A DNA stretch of 64,000 nt from Haliotis asinina (GCF_037392515.1 NC_090291.1:38525001-38589000), one strand, 5' to 3'. Shown: positions 12,401 to 21,571, counted from the stretch's first letter. A program made the numbers and translations. Notes: generated by a model not told the origin, from the letters alone.

Positions 12401-15400
12401 TATTGGCGGCTTGCCCACAGCCACCGGGGCTTGTAGCGATAAAAGCTGCCATCAGGGTATATACTGTCCCTTTTATAGTACTAATACCCCATCAGGGACA
12501 GTATACACCCTGATGGCACTTTTTAGCGTTACAAGCCCCTGTGCCCACAGCAAAAGTTATGTGTGAGCCCGTTTTTTTATAATGGTAACTACGCCCCTGC
12601 AAACCAACAGGAATCGACTCGGCATCAAAAGTATGAGCTGGACGGACTTACACCATTCTCTTCCCACAGTGGTTACTTGTCACACCTTCCTACGTAACCT
12701 CTGTTCTAATACGACCCTTTCATGGTGCGAGTGTTCAAGACTCGTGGTTGGAGGCAATCAGATTTAGTAGTGCAATCAGCGACCTTGTTTCGAAAGCGAT
12801 CTTTCGAAAGATCTCGGTAATTTCCGGATGCATCGTGAAAACTAGAACCTCTTCACGAGCGCGATGCTCGAATGTTTCTTCTAGATAGAACTCAGTCATG
12901 TCATTTTTGTTTCTCCACATTGCTTGCATTTGTCAAGTTGAATCTAAGTCGATGTAACACGTGTTCTGATTGGACAGAAAAAAGGGAGATAAATCTGCTG
13001 CCATTTTATGCCGCTGGGGGATTATATGAGAACCGAGAAAAATGGCTGTATCAGAACAGAGGTTCGTAGGAAGACATGACAAGTAACCTCTGTGGGAAGA
13101 GAATGGACTCACACAGGACCTATGCTTTTGCAACTGCATCGTGTTCCACGATTACGACAGGTTGGCAGACATACTAGATTCAACAAGACGGAACAGTATT
13201 ATCTTCCATTGGTAGGGCATAGGTCCTCGACACAAATGGGAACAACGTCTAGAACAGTGTTGTGTACGAGTATGTGAGGCTGTAAGATATGGAACGGACA
13301 GCGTTTTGGTTCGGGGAGGAATTTGTGCCAAGTGTCAATCTCAAGGGGCTGGCATCAAGTGCACTCCAGCTATACAATATCAGGATCACGTTTTGACTCC
13401 AGTCCTGCCGCTTATGTGGTTACATGGTCCTAGCGTGATGTCCCGGGAAAATCCATGTTAGAAGTGATCTTCAGTAACCCATGCTTGTCGTAAGAGGCGA
13501 CTAACGGGATCGGGTGGTCAGACTCGCTGGCTAGGTTGACAAACGTCATCGGTTCCCAGTTGCGTAGATGGATACTCATGCTGTTGATCACTAGATTGTC
13601 TGGTCCCATTCTCGATTAATTGCAGACCGCCACCATAAAGTTTGACTATTAGAGCGTGGCGTAAAACTAAACTCACTCACTCATTTACAAGTATGTCGTT
13701 AAGGTGCCTTTTACAGCAACAGATGTGTTTATATTTAATAACAGAGACGTGAAACTGACCGGCAGTGCAGGTATAGAGGCTGTTATGTAGTCTCCCGACA
13801 GTCTGAAACAATACAAAGGAAAATACGTCATCTTGTCATCAGATCGAAGTGAGTATGATTTTACGCCGCTTTTAGCAATATCCCAGCAACATCCCGGCGA
13901 GGGAAACCAGAAATGGGCTTTACACATGTGGGGAATCGAACCCAGATCTTTAGTGTGACGAGCAAACCGCCCTGAGGTCGAGACGGAGACAGTAATGGTA
14001 CTATTATGATAACAACTGACACCATGCTACACGCGGAAACCTGGACCCGGCTCCCGTGAAGATCCGGGCTAGAACAGATCTTCATCAACTCATGCTTCCC
14101 ATAAAAGGCGACAATGCTTGTCGTAAGGGGCGACTAGCGGGATCGGGTGGTCAGACTCGCTGACTTGTTTGACAGATGTCATCGGTTCCCAGTTGTGCAG
14201 ATCGATGCTCCTGTTGTTGATCTCTGGATTGTCTGGTCCAGACTCGATTATTTACAGACCGCTGGAATATTGCTGAGTGCGGCGTAAAACTAAACTCACT
14301 CACTCACCTGGACCCGGTTTTACAAAGCACCCGTAAGTCTAACATCTCGTGCACATCTTATGTTATGTATAGGAGAAAACTCGCCTCCGAGGTTTTGGTA
14401 GACAGGGTAAAACCGGAGGGGGAGGGAAACCTCGAGGGATTTCCCGACCCCGAGGAGAAGTGTTTTCTCAAACATATATACCGTCAATAATGGGAAATTT
14501 CAATGTATAGATGATCATTTCATGAAGCTACATAACAATAACTGAAGCGCGCGTAAATCAATTTAATGACAGTAACTATAAATAGATAATAAACCACATC
14601 ATCTACGTCGTGCGGTAGAGCGTTTGTCTACGGATCTGAGATTCCAGTCTCGCTTAGGAAAACATTTCTGTTGTGAGTTGAAACTTGAACGATATTTTTC
14701 AAATGATTGCAAACATTTGATTGTTGATGTTCATATAAAGTTAGGAAAAGTAAAACCTGGGAAGCGGCCTTACTAACGGAAAGTAACACCTGTGAAGAGG
14801 TCTTTCTACCAAAAACAAAAACCTCCAATGCTGTTATTCTGGGAAAACAAGAGATGTAGGGAGTTGGGGGAGAGAGACCTGAACTTTCAATCTGGATAGG
14901 AAGTATAAGTGTTAACAAACCTTTCAGAGACAGACATTTTATGAACGCCCCGCCATTTCTTTTTATCATCACCCTAAACAACACGTGGGATACACGTGCA
15001 CAATGCAGTAGCACACACATGCATGGGGTGTCATTCTTGATTTTGACTGTTTATTGATGGTCGATAAATCCCTGTGGACCATTACATGTTGTATCACACA
15101 GTTGTTAGTGTTTGTTTCTAGTAGTTGTTTTGGTTTGAAAATAAATATCGTACACATGCAAATTTCACGTCATACACCACTCTGCTTTCATGAGTGATTC
15201 CTGTACAAACAACTATGAAACTTGCAAACTAACAAACTACTTGCCATAAGAAGCAAGTGGTGATGCACTCTCAAAACATTCATTATTATCATATCAACAC
15301 TGACTGATCCCGATATATCCCCCACCGGACAAAACATTCCCCTGTTTTTTTGTAGAGTATATTTCAAGATCGATAGCTACGACACAAGGCCGTGCGAGAT

Positions 15401-18400
15401 CAAGCTGAAACTGCGAATCAAACCGTTGTACATTTTCCGGACGGTACTAAGTACAGGTTACAGTCAGATCAGGGAAAACCGAATCCCCCAAATTTTAACA
15501 GCTTATTTTGTCTCAGTCCTCTGTGTATGTGTTATAGATGTTAACACTGCCATATCACAATAAACTAAGCCGGCTTCCCCTCTCATTAACTTACATATTC
15601 CACCTGTTGCCGTTGAGCGAAAACCAATGTAATTTGTATGTAAATTTGTTCTGATGTATTATCAAGGACTTTCGTAGATGTGGCTGAAATGCGTTTCACG
15701 CAGCAAATACATGAAAACGGCACGTTTCACACAATAGAGGCATATGATATCCATTCTGTCTAGTTAATTAGAAACATTTGAACTCCACTGTTAAAACATA
15801 TTGATATAATGCTATTGTTATACCATGTTAGAAGTTAAATTTATTCCACACTCCTGGACCAGTAGTCATTATGAAGCATATGTTTGCTCTCATTTCAGTG
15901 AACATGACGTTATCCCCATGACTAGATTATTTACCATACTTTCTTGTTCTATGACAAGTGTTGAGCCTATTTGAATGTAAGCGAATGAATATGGTTTCAC
16001 ACCGCTATGAGCAATTTTGCAGCCATATGATGGCGGAAACACCAGAATTAGGCTTCGCGCACTGTATCCATGTGTGCAGTGAGTGAGTGACTGAGTGAGT
16101 TTAGTTTTACGCAATATTCCAGCTATATGGCGGCGGTCTGTAAATAATCGAGTCTGGACCAGACATTCTAGTGATCAACAGCATGAGCATCGCTCTGAGC
16201 AACTGGGAACCGATGACATGTGTCAACCACGTCAGCGAGCCTGACCACCCGATCCCGCTAGTCGCCTCTTACGACATGCATAGTCGCATTCTATGGCAAA
16301 TGTGGGTTGCTGAAGGCCTATTCTATCCCGGGACCTGGACGGGTTATCCATGTAAGGAATCGAACAAGGGTCTTCGGCGTGACGAGTGAACGCTCTAACC
16401 ACAAGGCTATCCAAACGACCTCTATTTAAATGTAGTTGTTGTAATACTATGCTAAAACGTTAAAGCCATGTTATATTGCTATTCGCGAATACAGTAAACT
16501 ATGTTTACAATGAACACGTTTAATACGAACTGACAGACAAACCCGATCAGTTTCTTTTGGACTGATTGTTTAGTCAAAGTCATATAATGAATAACAGGAA
16601 CCAATGTTTACCTGGAGACGTCTGGGTTTTGTCCAAAAGCCAACAGTATACGTTCGACGTTGATGTAGAGGGCAATGCAAGGAATACTCGCCAACATGTT
16701 GATCAGCAGTGCTGAAATGAGACAATAACACCACCTAGAACATCACTTTTCATACATAAGATAGATGAGGCTCACTTGGATTGTTATTTGCAATGACATC
16801 TGACATCAAATGGCGTCCATAACCGGTTCGGAGAGGTAGGGTAGCCTAGTGGTTAAAGTGTTCGCTCCTTACACCGCAGACCCGAGTTCAGTTCTCCACA
16901 TAAATGTCTGAACTCCCAGGTTTGGTGTCTCCATCAAGATATGGTTGGAATATTACTAAAATCGGCATAAAATCGCACTCACTCATACCTTGTCAAAGAT
17001 GTAAACATGCTGTGAGTATTATCCTTTTATTCATTTATGGTTTTTAATCAATTTGACGCTGTAGCAATTCAGTGAATTAACCAATCGTTCTTGTCTGTAA
17101 GTATACCTACCTCTTTGGAGCAAAATCCCAAGGTTCTTTTTGTTGGTACTGCCATATGTCTGAAACCAAACATTTAACATGTACAATTTTTACACAAGCC
17201 AAGAGATTGATTATTTCAATTTTATCGACTAAGTGGAGAAGTGAAAAGATCTGGATTTGTTGAAATCAGTTTCTTCAGAGTTTACCATCAGGAAGTTTCA
17301 TATTTGATATCCCCCAAAATACGAGTCAGGCAATGTAATTTTCGTTTTCAGGTATCATGATTCGGATGCAGTCACCATAAACACGTTCTGTCAACACCCC
17401 ATAAACTTCCCACCTGTCCCTGAATTCCACTCCAGAAAGTTAACATGTAACCACCGGTTATCACGCCGTTCTTTTTCAGAATTTTCCCTGTTCTACTTTG
17501 TGTTGTGTAGTTTTCCTGAACTAGGAACGCAACATGCATCGATACGAAAAATTGTACACATTCACATCTTTAATACTTTTCACGAACGATTTGATAAATA
17601 ATCCACACATTCGTCACTACAAACCGTTCATTCAGACATCAAATGTGATTTGTTCATGCTCTATTAAATTTGGAAAAAAAAATGTCCGCATATGTACCTG
17701 TGGAAACAGCGTGTCACAAGCTGAGTTAATACCGATCATTATGGAAGAACCAAACACCTCGAAAACCTGAAGGAATAAGGCGGACATATATGTACTGTTG
17801 ATATTGGTATATAGAGAGTCTCACCCAAGTGTCTACTGATATCAAATATATCAACACGAGTTGATAAAGTAAGAAATATCCGAGGCTTGCCGGTGATATT
17901 CTTACCTTTATCAAGGAGTGCAACGATGTCATAGCATTGTGACGTCACCAGGTTCATGAGGTCATAGCATTGTGCAAAATCTACTGTCAAAGCGATATCT
18001 CTAGGAGATATCGTCTGATCTCACACAAGTGATATCTCCTGTGGAACACAGGTTTGGATGATTGCAGTTCATAGATATCTTGGGTTTGACGATAGCCAAG
18101 TATATAAAATGTATATTACTCTGTCAGATAAATTCATTGTGCTCATACTGAAAGTTTTCAACAAAGTCATGTTCTGTTAGAGTTTCTTTGTTAAACTGCT
18201 AGCATTTTTCAACAAGAAAAAGTAAATCTCCTGGGAAAACAAAATAGACACATGATATTATTTTCACATCAATAATAGCATCCACTATATACAATGTGCA
18301 CACAATTTCCTTTTGAATTTAGAGAAAATTCACTCAGAGTAGTTCCTGTGAAGCCGTTTATCACATGAGAAAATTACGGGTACTTCCGGTATTTGGTCAT

Positions 18401-20607
18401 GAAGTCTATAAAATGAGAAAATTCAGAGTACTTCCAGTATGTGGTCACAACGATTATTCTATGAAAACAATTCCGTGTACTTCCGGTATTTGGTCATGAA
18501 GTTTTTATCATGAGAAAATTCCAAGTACTACCTGACGTTTATCATATGCTGAGTGGTGTTCACAATGATGCAAAGCAGTGTCGCATCCTTGTAATCACAG
18601 ATAGTGATATCCGATAACTAATAAGATGTGATAACCCAGCTGGTACTACGTTCCTACTTTCGTACATGAGTGAGTGAGTGAATGAGTGAGTAAGTGTGTT
18701 TATTTTTACGCCGCACTCAGCAATATTCCAGCTATATGGGGTCGGTGTGTAAATAATCGAGTCTGTACCAGAGAATCCAGTAATCAACAGCATGAGCACC
18801 GATTGAGAACCGACGATGTGTCGATCTATAGCCAGCAAGCCTGATTGCCCATCCCCTTAGTCGCATCTTACGACAAGCATGGGTTGCTGCAGATCAGTTC
18901 TAAACCATAACGGTTTATCGTACATGGATGTAGTACCTAAAGGTCCATTCTCACGGTGTGACATGTATTAACTGCTCGTACAATCGACCCGAGATGCAAC
19001 ATGAGAACACCCTTGTCCTGTCAACCTTGACACGCGCTCAACCAGTTGAAAGCTAGTTAACATAGTTCAATAGAAACTTCCCTATTTCATGCGACAGATC
19101 GTATGGATTTGACCTATCAAAAACGTCGAAACAGTAGGGCAAGAGTTCACTCCCTTTGTAAACAAGGTACCACCGGCGGTAGGCTCGCGCAGTAGCAAAC
19201 GGGTTTGTGTTTTGTTATTCTTTTCATTTACCAAATATACGGCAATTAACGCCAGCCTTTCCTCTTCGCTTGATGACGCCATTTTGCTTGGCAACGACGA
19301 GATTATCGCTACAGATTCCGAGTCGTACCAAGTCATTTATGTACGATTTTCAAATCAACTTGTAGATATTACAGGTTGTTACTACAAGTCGCACCGTGAG
19401 AACGGACCTTCACTACTCTATAAAGTATTCCCTACAGTTATAAATAGTATTATCGTGGTGGGGTAGCCTCGTGGTTGAAGTGTTCGCTCGTCAAACCGAA
19501 GAACCAGGTTCGATTCCTCACTCGTGTAAAATGTGTGAAGCTCATTTTTCTAGTATCTTCCAAGGTGATATTGCTGGAATATTGTTAAAAGCGGCTTAAA
19601 ACTAAACTCATTCACTTTGAATAATCTAATATTCATCCCCGTGCTTATTGCCCACTGTTTACAAAAATGGCGGCAAATCGTTTGGCGAGACCCAATCACA
19701 TAGACTGATGCTCACGGTGTCAGTCACTGGATTGTCTGGTACAGACTTGATTATTTACAGACCGCCGTCGTGTAGCTGGAATATTGCTGAGTGCGGTGGT
19801 AAACAATAAGCAAGCAAGCAAACAAACAAACAAACATTTGGTAAGACCAACATGTAAGATAGGACATAAAATTATAGACTTTTTCCTCAGTTCGTGGGAC
19901 CGTTTTCTCATTTCTCGTACGCAACGTAGTTGTTCCTAGTACCTCCCGGTGGTTGTTATCCGTTTTCTCAAGTTATAACTTAAAGGTTTGTTTATTTAGT
20001 GATTGTTACTCTAATTCATTTCCGAATAGTAAGTCAACAGATTAGGAATAATCCGTCAGTTAGTAATTGAGTTCAAGTTTACGCCGCTTTTAGCAACATT
20101 CCAGCAATATCACGGCGGACGACACACGAAACGGGCTTCACACATCATAATCCATATATGGAATCGAACCCGGTCTTCAGCGGACGCCTTAACCATTAAG
20201 CAACCCCACCGCCACAGGAATAATCAATGTGTATAGTGATCTCCAAATGACTCGCATAATTCAGGAACTACTACACGCTCTTTGCGATACTCAAGCGCCT
20301 TTGGCTAATTAAAAATGTCAGTATTTGTCACAACATACAGCCTGTCCGAGCGCTGTAGCGTCCAGCTGAAGCCTGCCCAGGTGACCGGTAAACATGGCGT
20401 TAATGGTGAATATAAACTGCTCCAGTAAAGACGACGCAGTCTGTGTAATGTCAAAAAAGAAGCCTGGATAAATGAACTTATGGCATTTTATGGAATCCAT
20501 ATCTGAAGAAAGCCAAGACGGGGAAGTCTTTTCAAATGACCTTCTATAAGCAAAGCGATGTTAACAACTACCCGAAGTTCCAGCACGTTCAGTGTCGAAG
20601 TTTTCAT
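358..20607 (-). CDS. MATE-family multidrug/toxin extrusion transporter (SLC47A-like), multi-exon, C-terminus outside window
   Basis: The family comprises polytopic membrane antiporters that expel organic cations in exchange for protons, mostly at plasma membranes. Ten exons on the minus strand translate to about 295 residues colinear with vertebrate MATE1 as I remember it, and every intron has GT..AG ends with matching phase. Landmarks in order are GHLGRLQLDA, SACDTL, QTYGS-like then LGILLQR, GQNPDVSR, YITASIPALP, GIVRP, FLHWAGLDMVGAALA, ATWTGW, LSWW, AAQAV and MRIGNLLGSDD. Family members are about 570 residues, so roughly the last 270 are left of base 1. Exons are 358-466, 1278-1345, 7920-8033, 8450-8547, 10054-10151, 13715-13802, 16612-16711, 17111-17159, 17698-17757 and 20339-20440, plus a candidate first exon 20541-20607. 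The family call is secure from the motifs; substrate is not predictable. Confidence 0.93.
467..749. other. MATE intron sequence, no feature recognised
   Basis: This is AT-rich sequence with short open frames that show no domain or repeat I recognise. Confidence 0.6.
750..985 (-). mobile_element. Long-type tRNA-related SINE copy, tail missing
   Basis: The body with the GACCAGACAATCCAGTGATC box, the GTCAACCAAGTCAGCGAGCC box and the TATCCCGGGATCTTCC end is plain. The 3' tail (at the low coordinate) is absent. Confidence 0.85.
1047..1258 (-). mobile_element. Short-type tRNA-derived SINE copy
   Basis: Read on the minus strand, a tRNA-like head (TAGTGGTTCAACGTTCGCTC, B box near GGTTCGATTCC at about 1200) is followed by the short body and the tail AAAATCAAACTCACACA. 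About 60 bp in the middle is atypical. It ends 20 bp from a MATE exon. Confidence 0.75.
1278..1345 (-). CDS. MATE gene exon: LGKAQLAAQAV helix
   Basis: This 68-nt exon starts in phase 1 after TTTGCAG and ends in phase 0 at GTACGT. It encodes YLGKAQLAAQAVLFQMVALT, matching ILGMVELGAQSIVYELAIIV. It is separated from the previous exon by a 6.6-kb intron, three quarters of which is satellite DNA. Confidence 0.93.
1525..2253. mobile_element. Foldback element, two diverged inverted arms
   Basis: Bases 1525-1823 and 2027-2253 are inverted copies of one sequence, roughly 75% alike by eye, around a spacer of about 200 bp. Both arms hold GGAGGCGAAGAACG and GTGAGTAATT. The left arm also carries the nested palindrome GCGAGCGAAGCGAGCG, a part the right arm lacks. 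A third single arm lies at 26560-26868. No transposase is present, so it looks like a non-autonomous foldback or MITE family. Confidence 0.7.
2421..7187. repeat. Satellite array, 62-bp unit x 77, in a MATE intron
   Basis: The unit begins GACCTCTGTTAAAGATGGCA and ends GAGGATATATAG. The length equals exactly 77 units minus a 1-bp deletion in the unit starting at 4901 and minus the last 6 bp. Units are nearly identical. Ten units start GGCC instead of GACC (unit starts 2483, 2917, 3165, 4157, 4529, 5024, 5954, 6078, 6388, 7132). Five carry AAACATGG instead of AAAGATGG (6078, 6140, 6202, 6388, 6822). Lone changes occur in the units at 4095 and 4715. No unit is open across frames, so it is non-coding. 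Confidence 0.98.
7188..7919. other. MATE intron, no feature recognised
   Basis: Sequence between the satellite and the exon at 7920. Open frames here have no recognisable domain. Confidence 0.6.
7920..8033 (-). CDS. MATE gene exon: GWS..C..W and LSWW helix
   Basis: This 114-nt exon is phase 1 at both ends, from TTTTTCAG to a GTATGT donor. It encodes WSARCWLEWKCFGELAVPGF and IALSWWCIQIVVVLT. It corresponds to WSLECLQDWASFLRLAIPS and LCMEWWAYEV in MATE1, which form helix 7. Confidence 0.94.
8450..8547 (-). CDS. MATE gene exon: GAALA helix and DATWT
   Basis: This 98-nt exon begins after TTTTAG, its first A completing the split Val codon of the previous exon, and ends in phase 1 at GTATCA. It encodes GAALAICVTYGACC, LYIYGSN and DATWT, equivalent to GSALANLISQ...LYILGKKLHQATWG. 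The frame runs on to a stop near 8367, but the donor and the next exon show that it is not terminal. Confidence 0.94.
8548..9083. other. MATE intron, no feature recognised
   Basis: Unique-looking AT-rich intron between the exon at 8547 and the 72-bp array. A minus-strand open frame (8807-9151) is partly array and otherwise featureless. Confidence 0.6.
9084..10086. repeat. 72-bp minisatellite x 14 made from an exon 3' end plus splice donor
   Basis: Fourteen copies of 72 bp (TATGACACCAGTGAAGTGTT, GTACTTACACCATGTC, CAGGCCTGCCCAGTGTAGG as plus-strand landmarks). On the minus strand each copy reads VFLHWAGLDM followed by the GTAAGT donor of the MATE exon that ends at 10054. The donor hexamer is kept in all 14 copies. 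Copies 3-4 resemble copies 7-8, suggesting a higher-order period of four units, and copies 9 and 11 share an AAAGTAGG variant. Because 72 is a multiple of three, a 389-codon plus-strand frame spans the array; it is an artefact. Confidence 0.95.
10054..10151 (-). CDS. MATE gene exon: GIVRP...FLHWAGLDM; its 3' end is the seed of a minisatellite
   Basis: This 98-nt exon starts in phase 0 at GIVRPTLVMLLLSNMFN and ends LFSLDVFLHWAGLDM plus GT, at a perfect GTAAGT donor. It matches the family's GIVLPQ...LFLHQLHLGVIG. The last ~33 coding bases and the donor are also present in 13 further tandem copies immediately downstream in the intron. The unique 5' part of the exon identifies this copy as the authentic one. 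Confidence 0.94.
10152..11199. other. MATE intron, no feature recognised
   Basis: AT-rich intron sequence; minus-strand frames at 10540-10944 show no known domain or splice-consistent exon. Confidence 0.55.
11200..11465 (+). pseudogene. Tc1/mariner transposase fragment, N-terminal DNA-binding region
   Basis: One frame reads STDDRPRSGRPRIT followed by HQDHP, the typical second helix-turn-helix end of Tc1-like transposases. The helix before it lies in another frame and no catalytic domain follows, so it is a decayed fragment inside a MATE intron. Confidence 0.7.
11696..11850 (-). mobile_element. Relic of the LINE 3' tail
   Basis: GAGTGAGTGAGTTACTATTT is followed by GGTCACATCAGCAATATTTT and AGCCATACCGTGA, the terminal box of the LINE family; the rest has decayed. 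Confidence 0.6.
11895..11980. repeat. Degenerate GGGTGC-rich simple repeat
   Basis: About 85 bp of loosely repeated GGGTGC/GTGCGG hexamer-like units, G-rich on the plus strand. Confidence 0.8.
12427..12541. repeat. Long hairpin, ~47-bp arms
   Basis: The left arm GGGGCTTGTAGCGATAAAAG and following CATCAGGGTATATACTGTCC pair with a right arm at 12496-12541, with few mismatches and a short AT-rich loop. Such near-palindromes are typical of tiny foldback elements, or could be a hairpin RNA; nothing decides between these. Confidence 0.85.
12640..13115. mobile_element. Inverted-repeat element with ~70-bp arms
   Basis: Bases 12650-12720 and 13040-13115 are inverted copies (GTAGGAAG, AGAACAGAGGTT, GTGGGAAGAGAATGG) around a ~320-bp core. 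The core has no transposase and holds the perfect 16-bp palindrome GATCTTTCGAAAGATC at 12798-12813. It is probably a non-autonomous DNA element. Confidence 0.7.
13437..13684 (+). mobile_element. Long-type SINE copy with tail
   Basis: Starts near CCCGGGAAAATCCATG, contains the TCATCGGTTCCCAGTTGCG and GATTGTCTGGTCC boxes, and ends GGCGTAAAACTAAACTCACT. It abuts a MATE exon at 13715. Confidence 0.88.
13715..13802 (-). CDS. MATE gene exon: YITASIPALP
   Basis: This 88-nt exon starts in phase 2 and ends in phase 0 at a GTAAAA donor. It encodes LSGDYITASIPALPVSF, matching the family's YVTIFIPALPATF; spacing from F to the next exon's GIV equals that of MATE1. Confidence 0.92.
13852..13975 (-). mobile_element. 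Short-type SINE copy
   Basis: Tail-side GAGTATGATTTTACGCCGCT at the low end and a reversed B box (GGGAATCGAACCC) near 13930; the tRNA-like head is cut. Confidence 0.8.
14046..14310 (+). mobile_element. Long-type SINE copy with tail
   Basis: From CGTGAAGATCCGGGC to GGCGTAAAACTAAACTCACT plus extra CACT units; a short inner duplication of the CGACAATGCTTGTCG part is visible. Confidence 0.88.
14373..14469. repeat. Small foldback hairpin
   Basis: GAGAAAACTCGCCTCCGAGG pairs imperfectly with CGAGGAGAAGTGTTTTCTC at the other end, giving a ~97-bp hairpin with a purine-rich middle. Confidence 0.6.
14470..16074. other. MATE intron, no feature recognised
   Basis: About 1.6 kb with no exon, domain or known repeat seen. 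A weak tRNA-like stretch near 14605-14655 may be an old SINE head. Confidence 0.5.
16075..16418 (-). mobile_element. Full-length long-type tRNA-derived SINE
   Basis: Most complete copy here, ~340 bp. On the minus strand it has a tRNA-like head (GTTAGAGCGTTCACTCGTCA, then a B-box relic at 16357-16366), the whole long body, then GCGTAAAACTAAACTCACTC and more CACT tail. One 12-bp part of the terminal box is missing. Confidence 0.9.
16612..16711 (-). CDS. MATE gene exon: helix 3 and GQNPDVSR
   Basis: This 100-nt exon starts in phase 1 after TTTCAG and ends in phase 2 at GTAAAC. It encodes a hydrophobic helix and then ILLAFGQNPDVS, with the R completed by the next exon, equivalent to ILLLFRQDPDVSR in MATE1. 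Confidence 0.94.
16833..16987 (+). mobile_element. Short-type tRNA-derived SINE
   Basis: Head GGTAGCCTAGTGGTTAAAGT, GTTCGCTCC and a degenerate B box, then a short body and a CGCACTCACTCAT tail. It lies about 120 bp from a MATE exon. Confidence 0.85.
17111..17159 (-). CDS. MATE gene exon: TYGS..LGILLQR
   Basis: This 49-nt exon starts in phase 0 after TTTCAG and ends in phase 1 at GTAGGT. It encodes TYGSTNKKNLGILLQR, matching the family's TYGSQNLKHVGVILQR. Confidence 0.93.
17698..17757 (-). CDS. MATE gene exon: SACDTL motif
   Basis: The exon has twenty codons, phase 0 at both ends, flanked by AG and GTACAT. It encodes GINSACDTLFPQ, equivalent to the family's GLSSACDTLISQ, which ends the second helix. 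Confidence 0.92.
18363..18545. repeat. Degenerate ~49-bp tandem repeat, about 3.7 copies
   Basis: Units share ATGAGAAAATT, GTACTTCCGGTATTTGGTCA and GAAG. They lie in the MATE intron between exons 17757 and 20339. Confidence 0.85.
18667..18905 (-). mobile_element. Long-type SINE copy
   Basis: Tail GAGTGAGTGAATGAGTGAG at the low end, TTTTTACGCCGCACTCAGC, the CAGAGAATCCAGTAATCAAC box and GCATGGGTTGCTG. It is diverged in the middle. Confidence 0.85.
19452..19617 (+). mobile_element. Short-type tRNA-derived SINE, intact head and tail
   Basis: Head GGGGTAGCCTCGTGGTTGAA, perfect B box GGTTCGATTCC at 19507-19517, body with ATATTGCTGGAATATTG, tail GGCTTAAAACTAAACTCATTC. Confidence 0.9.
19695..19835 (+). 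mobile_element. Long-type SINE, 3' half
   Basis: Contains TGGATTGTCTGGTACAGAC, GATTATTTACAGACCGCCG and AGCTGGAATATTGCTGAGTG; the usual CACT tail is replaced by AAGCAAGCAAACAAAC repeats. Confidence 0.85.
20066..20218 (-). mobile_element. Short-type tRNA-derived SINE
   Basis: Tail side GAGTTCAAGTTTACGCCGCT at the low end, reversed B box GGAATCGAACCC near 20160 and a reversed tRNA-like head to about 20218. Confidence 0.85.
20339..20440 (-). CDS. MATE gene exon: transmembrane helix 1 and GHLG motif
   Basis: The exon has 34 codons, phase 0 at both ends. It begins after a pyrimidine-rich acceptor ending ACACAG and ends at a GTATGT donor. The translation contains LLEQFIFTINAMFTGHLG followed by RLQLDATALGQA, which matches the family's first helix and the GHLG-x-LELDA segment. 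An alternative acceptor at 20463 keeps the frame open. Confidence 0.92.
20541..20607 (-). CDS. Candidate first coding exon of the MATE gene
   Basis: An ATG at 20607 opens a frame of 22 codons rich in hydrophobic residues, with ELRVVVNIALLIE at its end, which resembles the ELR-type start of transmembrane helix 1 in MATE proteins and lies at the right distance. A GT donor follows base 20541, but its phase (1) does not fit the favoured acceptor of the next exon at 20440. It fits an alternative acceptor at 20463, which would add eight residues. Start and splice choice are therefore unsettled, and an upstream exon is possible because the frame is open above the ATG. Confidence 0.4.
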
Positions 20608-21059
20608 GTGAAAATGCTTTCCTGTCCATGATACTCCAAAATGGTCCTTGAAATATATCAAGTGTATATTAACATAGAATGAAATATCTGATTATCACTT
20701 TTAAAGGTGTGTTGTATATGGCCGTATGATATTCTATGGAAACAAGAATTATAAGATAGTTCGAGAAATGCACAACGTTGCAGTAAAGGCTCAATTGATC
20801 AAGGTTAAGTACTGTATACTCCTTTGTCCTCACACCAAATACCGTCAAACATCATTGGTTTCCATTAATCTTTCACATTCAGTCTGTTATTAGTAGTATT
20901 AATACTTTAGCTTTTTTCTTAAGGGATCAGTTCGAAAAATGAGACAGTCATATCATTAGCAGTATAAATGTTTTAGCTTTTTGTCTGAAGGAATCAGATT
21001 TAAGAATGAGACTGGTGATTGAGAGTTATTATGTTTAAACTGGACTATTTTGTATTATT

Positions 21060-21571
21060 GTGTAACTTACCACAGGCCAGGCCAATGTAAGCATCGCCTT
21101 CAGTTCATCCTTGTAAGCTGTAGAGAACACCCAGCTGTTAAATCGCAAACACCGATAGCTTGCTGGTCTGGATTCATCTGCCACACACAAATACCATTAA
21201 CTTCGAAGCTGTTTATCAGGGGACATATAGAGTATGTCATTGACAAGCAGTCAAATAGAGGTGTACGCGTTTGTTGCATTGATGAATCGCGTGTCCTGCA
21301 ACAACGGGATGGGAGACAACGTGTTTATCGTGTCTGCGTTCGAAAGGTGAACTGATTCAGTGGTTGTTGCGTCATGGTGTGGGGTCACACGGATAGCTCA
21401 GAGCTGATGGTGATTCAAGGCAATCTTACAACAAATGGCTACATTAACCAAATCCTGTGACCTCACAGCTTCCTATGATTTACTACGACAAAAGCTCAAC
21501 CCAACACAGCTCGTGTAACAAGTGACCTATCTCGCCAATGCAAACGTCAATGTCCTTCCCTGGCCTACCAA
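21060..21571 (+). pseudogene. Tc1/mariner transposase, catalytic part, decayed and split by a LINE
   Basis: Across frames the segments CIDESRVLQQRDGRQRVYR, VMVWGHTDSSELMVIQGNLT, YINQIL, NTARVTSD and ANVNVLPWP follow the order of a Tc1-like DDE domain. The first catalytic D (IDES) remains, while the QDNARPH motif has lost its D. Frameshifts and stops separate the segments. The sequence resumes at 22214 after an inserted LINE tail. Confidence 0.85.

Noticed and set aside
16171-16414. Short genes at 16171-16414 and at 780-1007
   Set aside because: They are the same chance frame (SNWEPMTCVN...) in two SINE copies.
19452-19520. tRNA gene
   Set aside because: A and B boxes are present, but the sequence continues into the repeat body and tail shared with other copies, so it is a SINE head.
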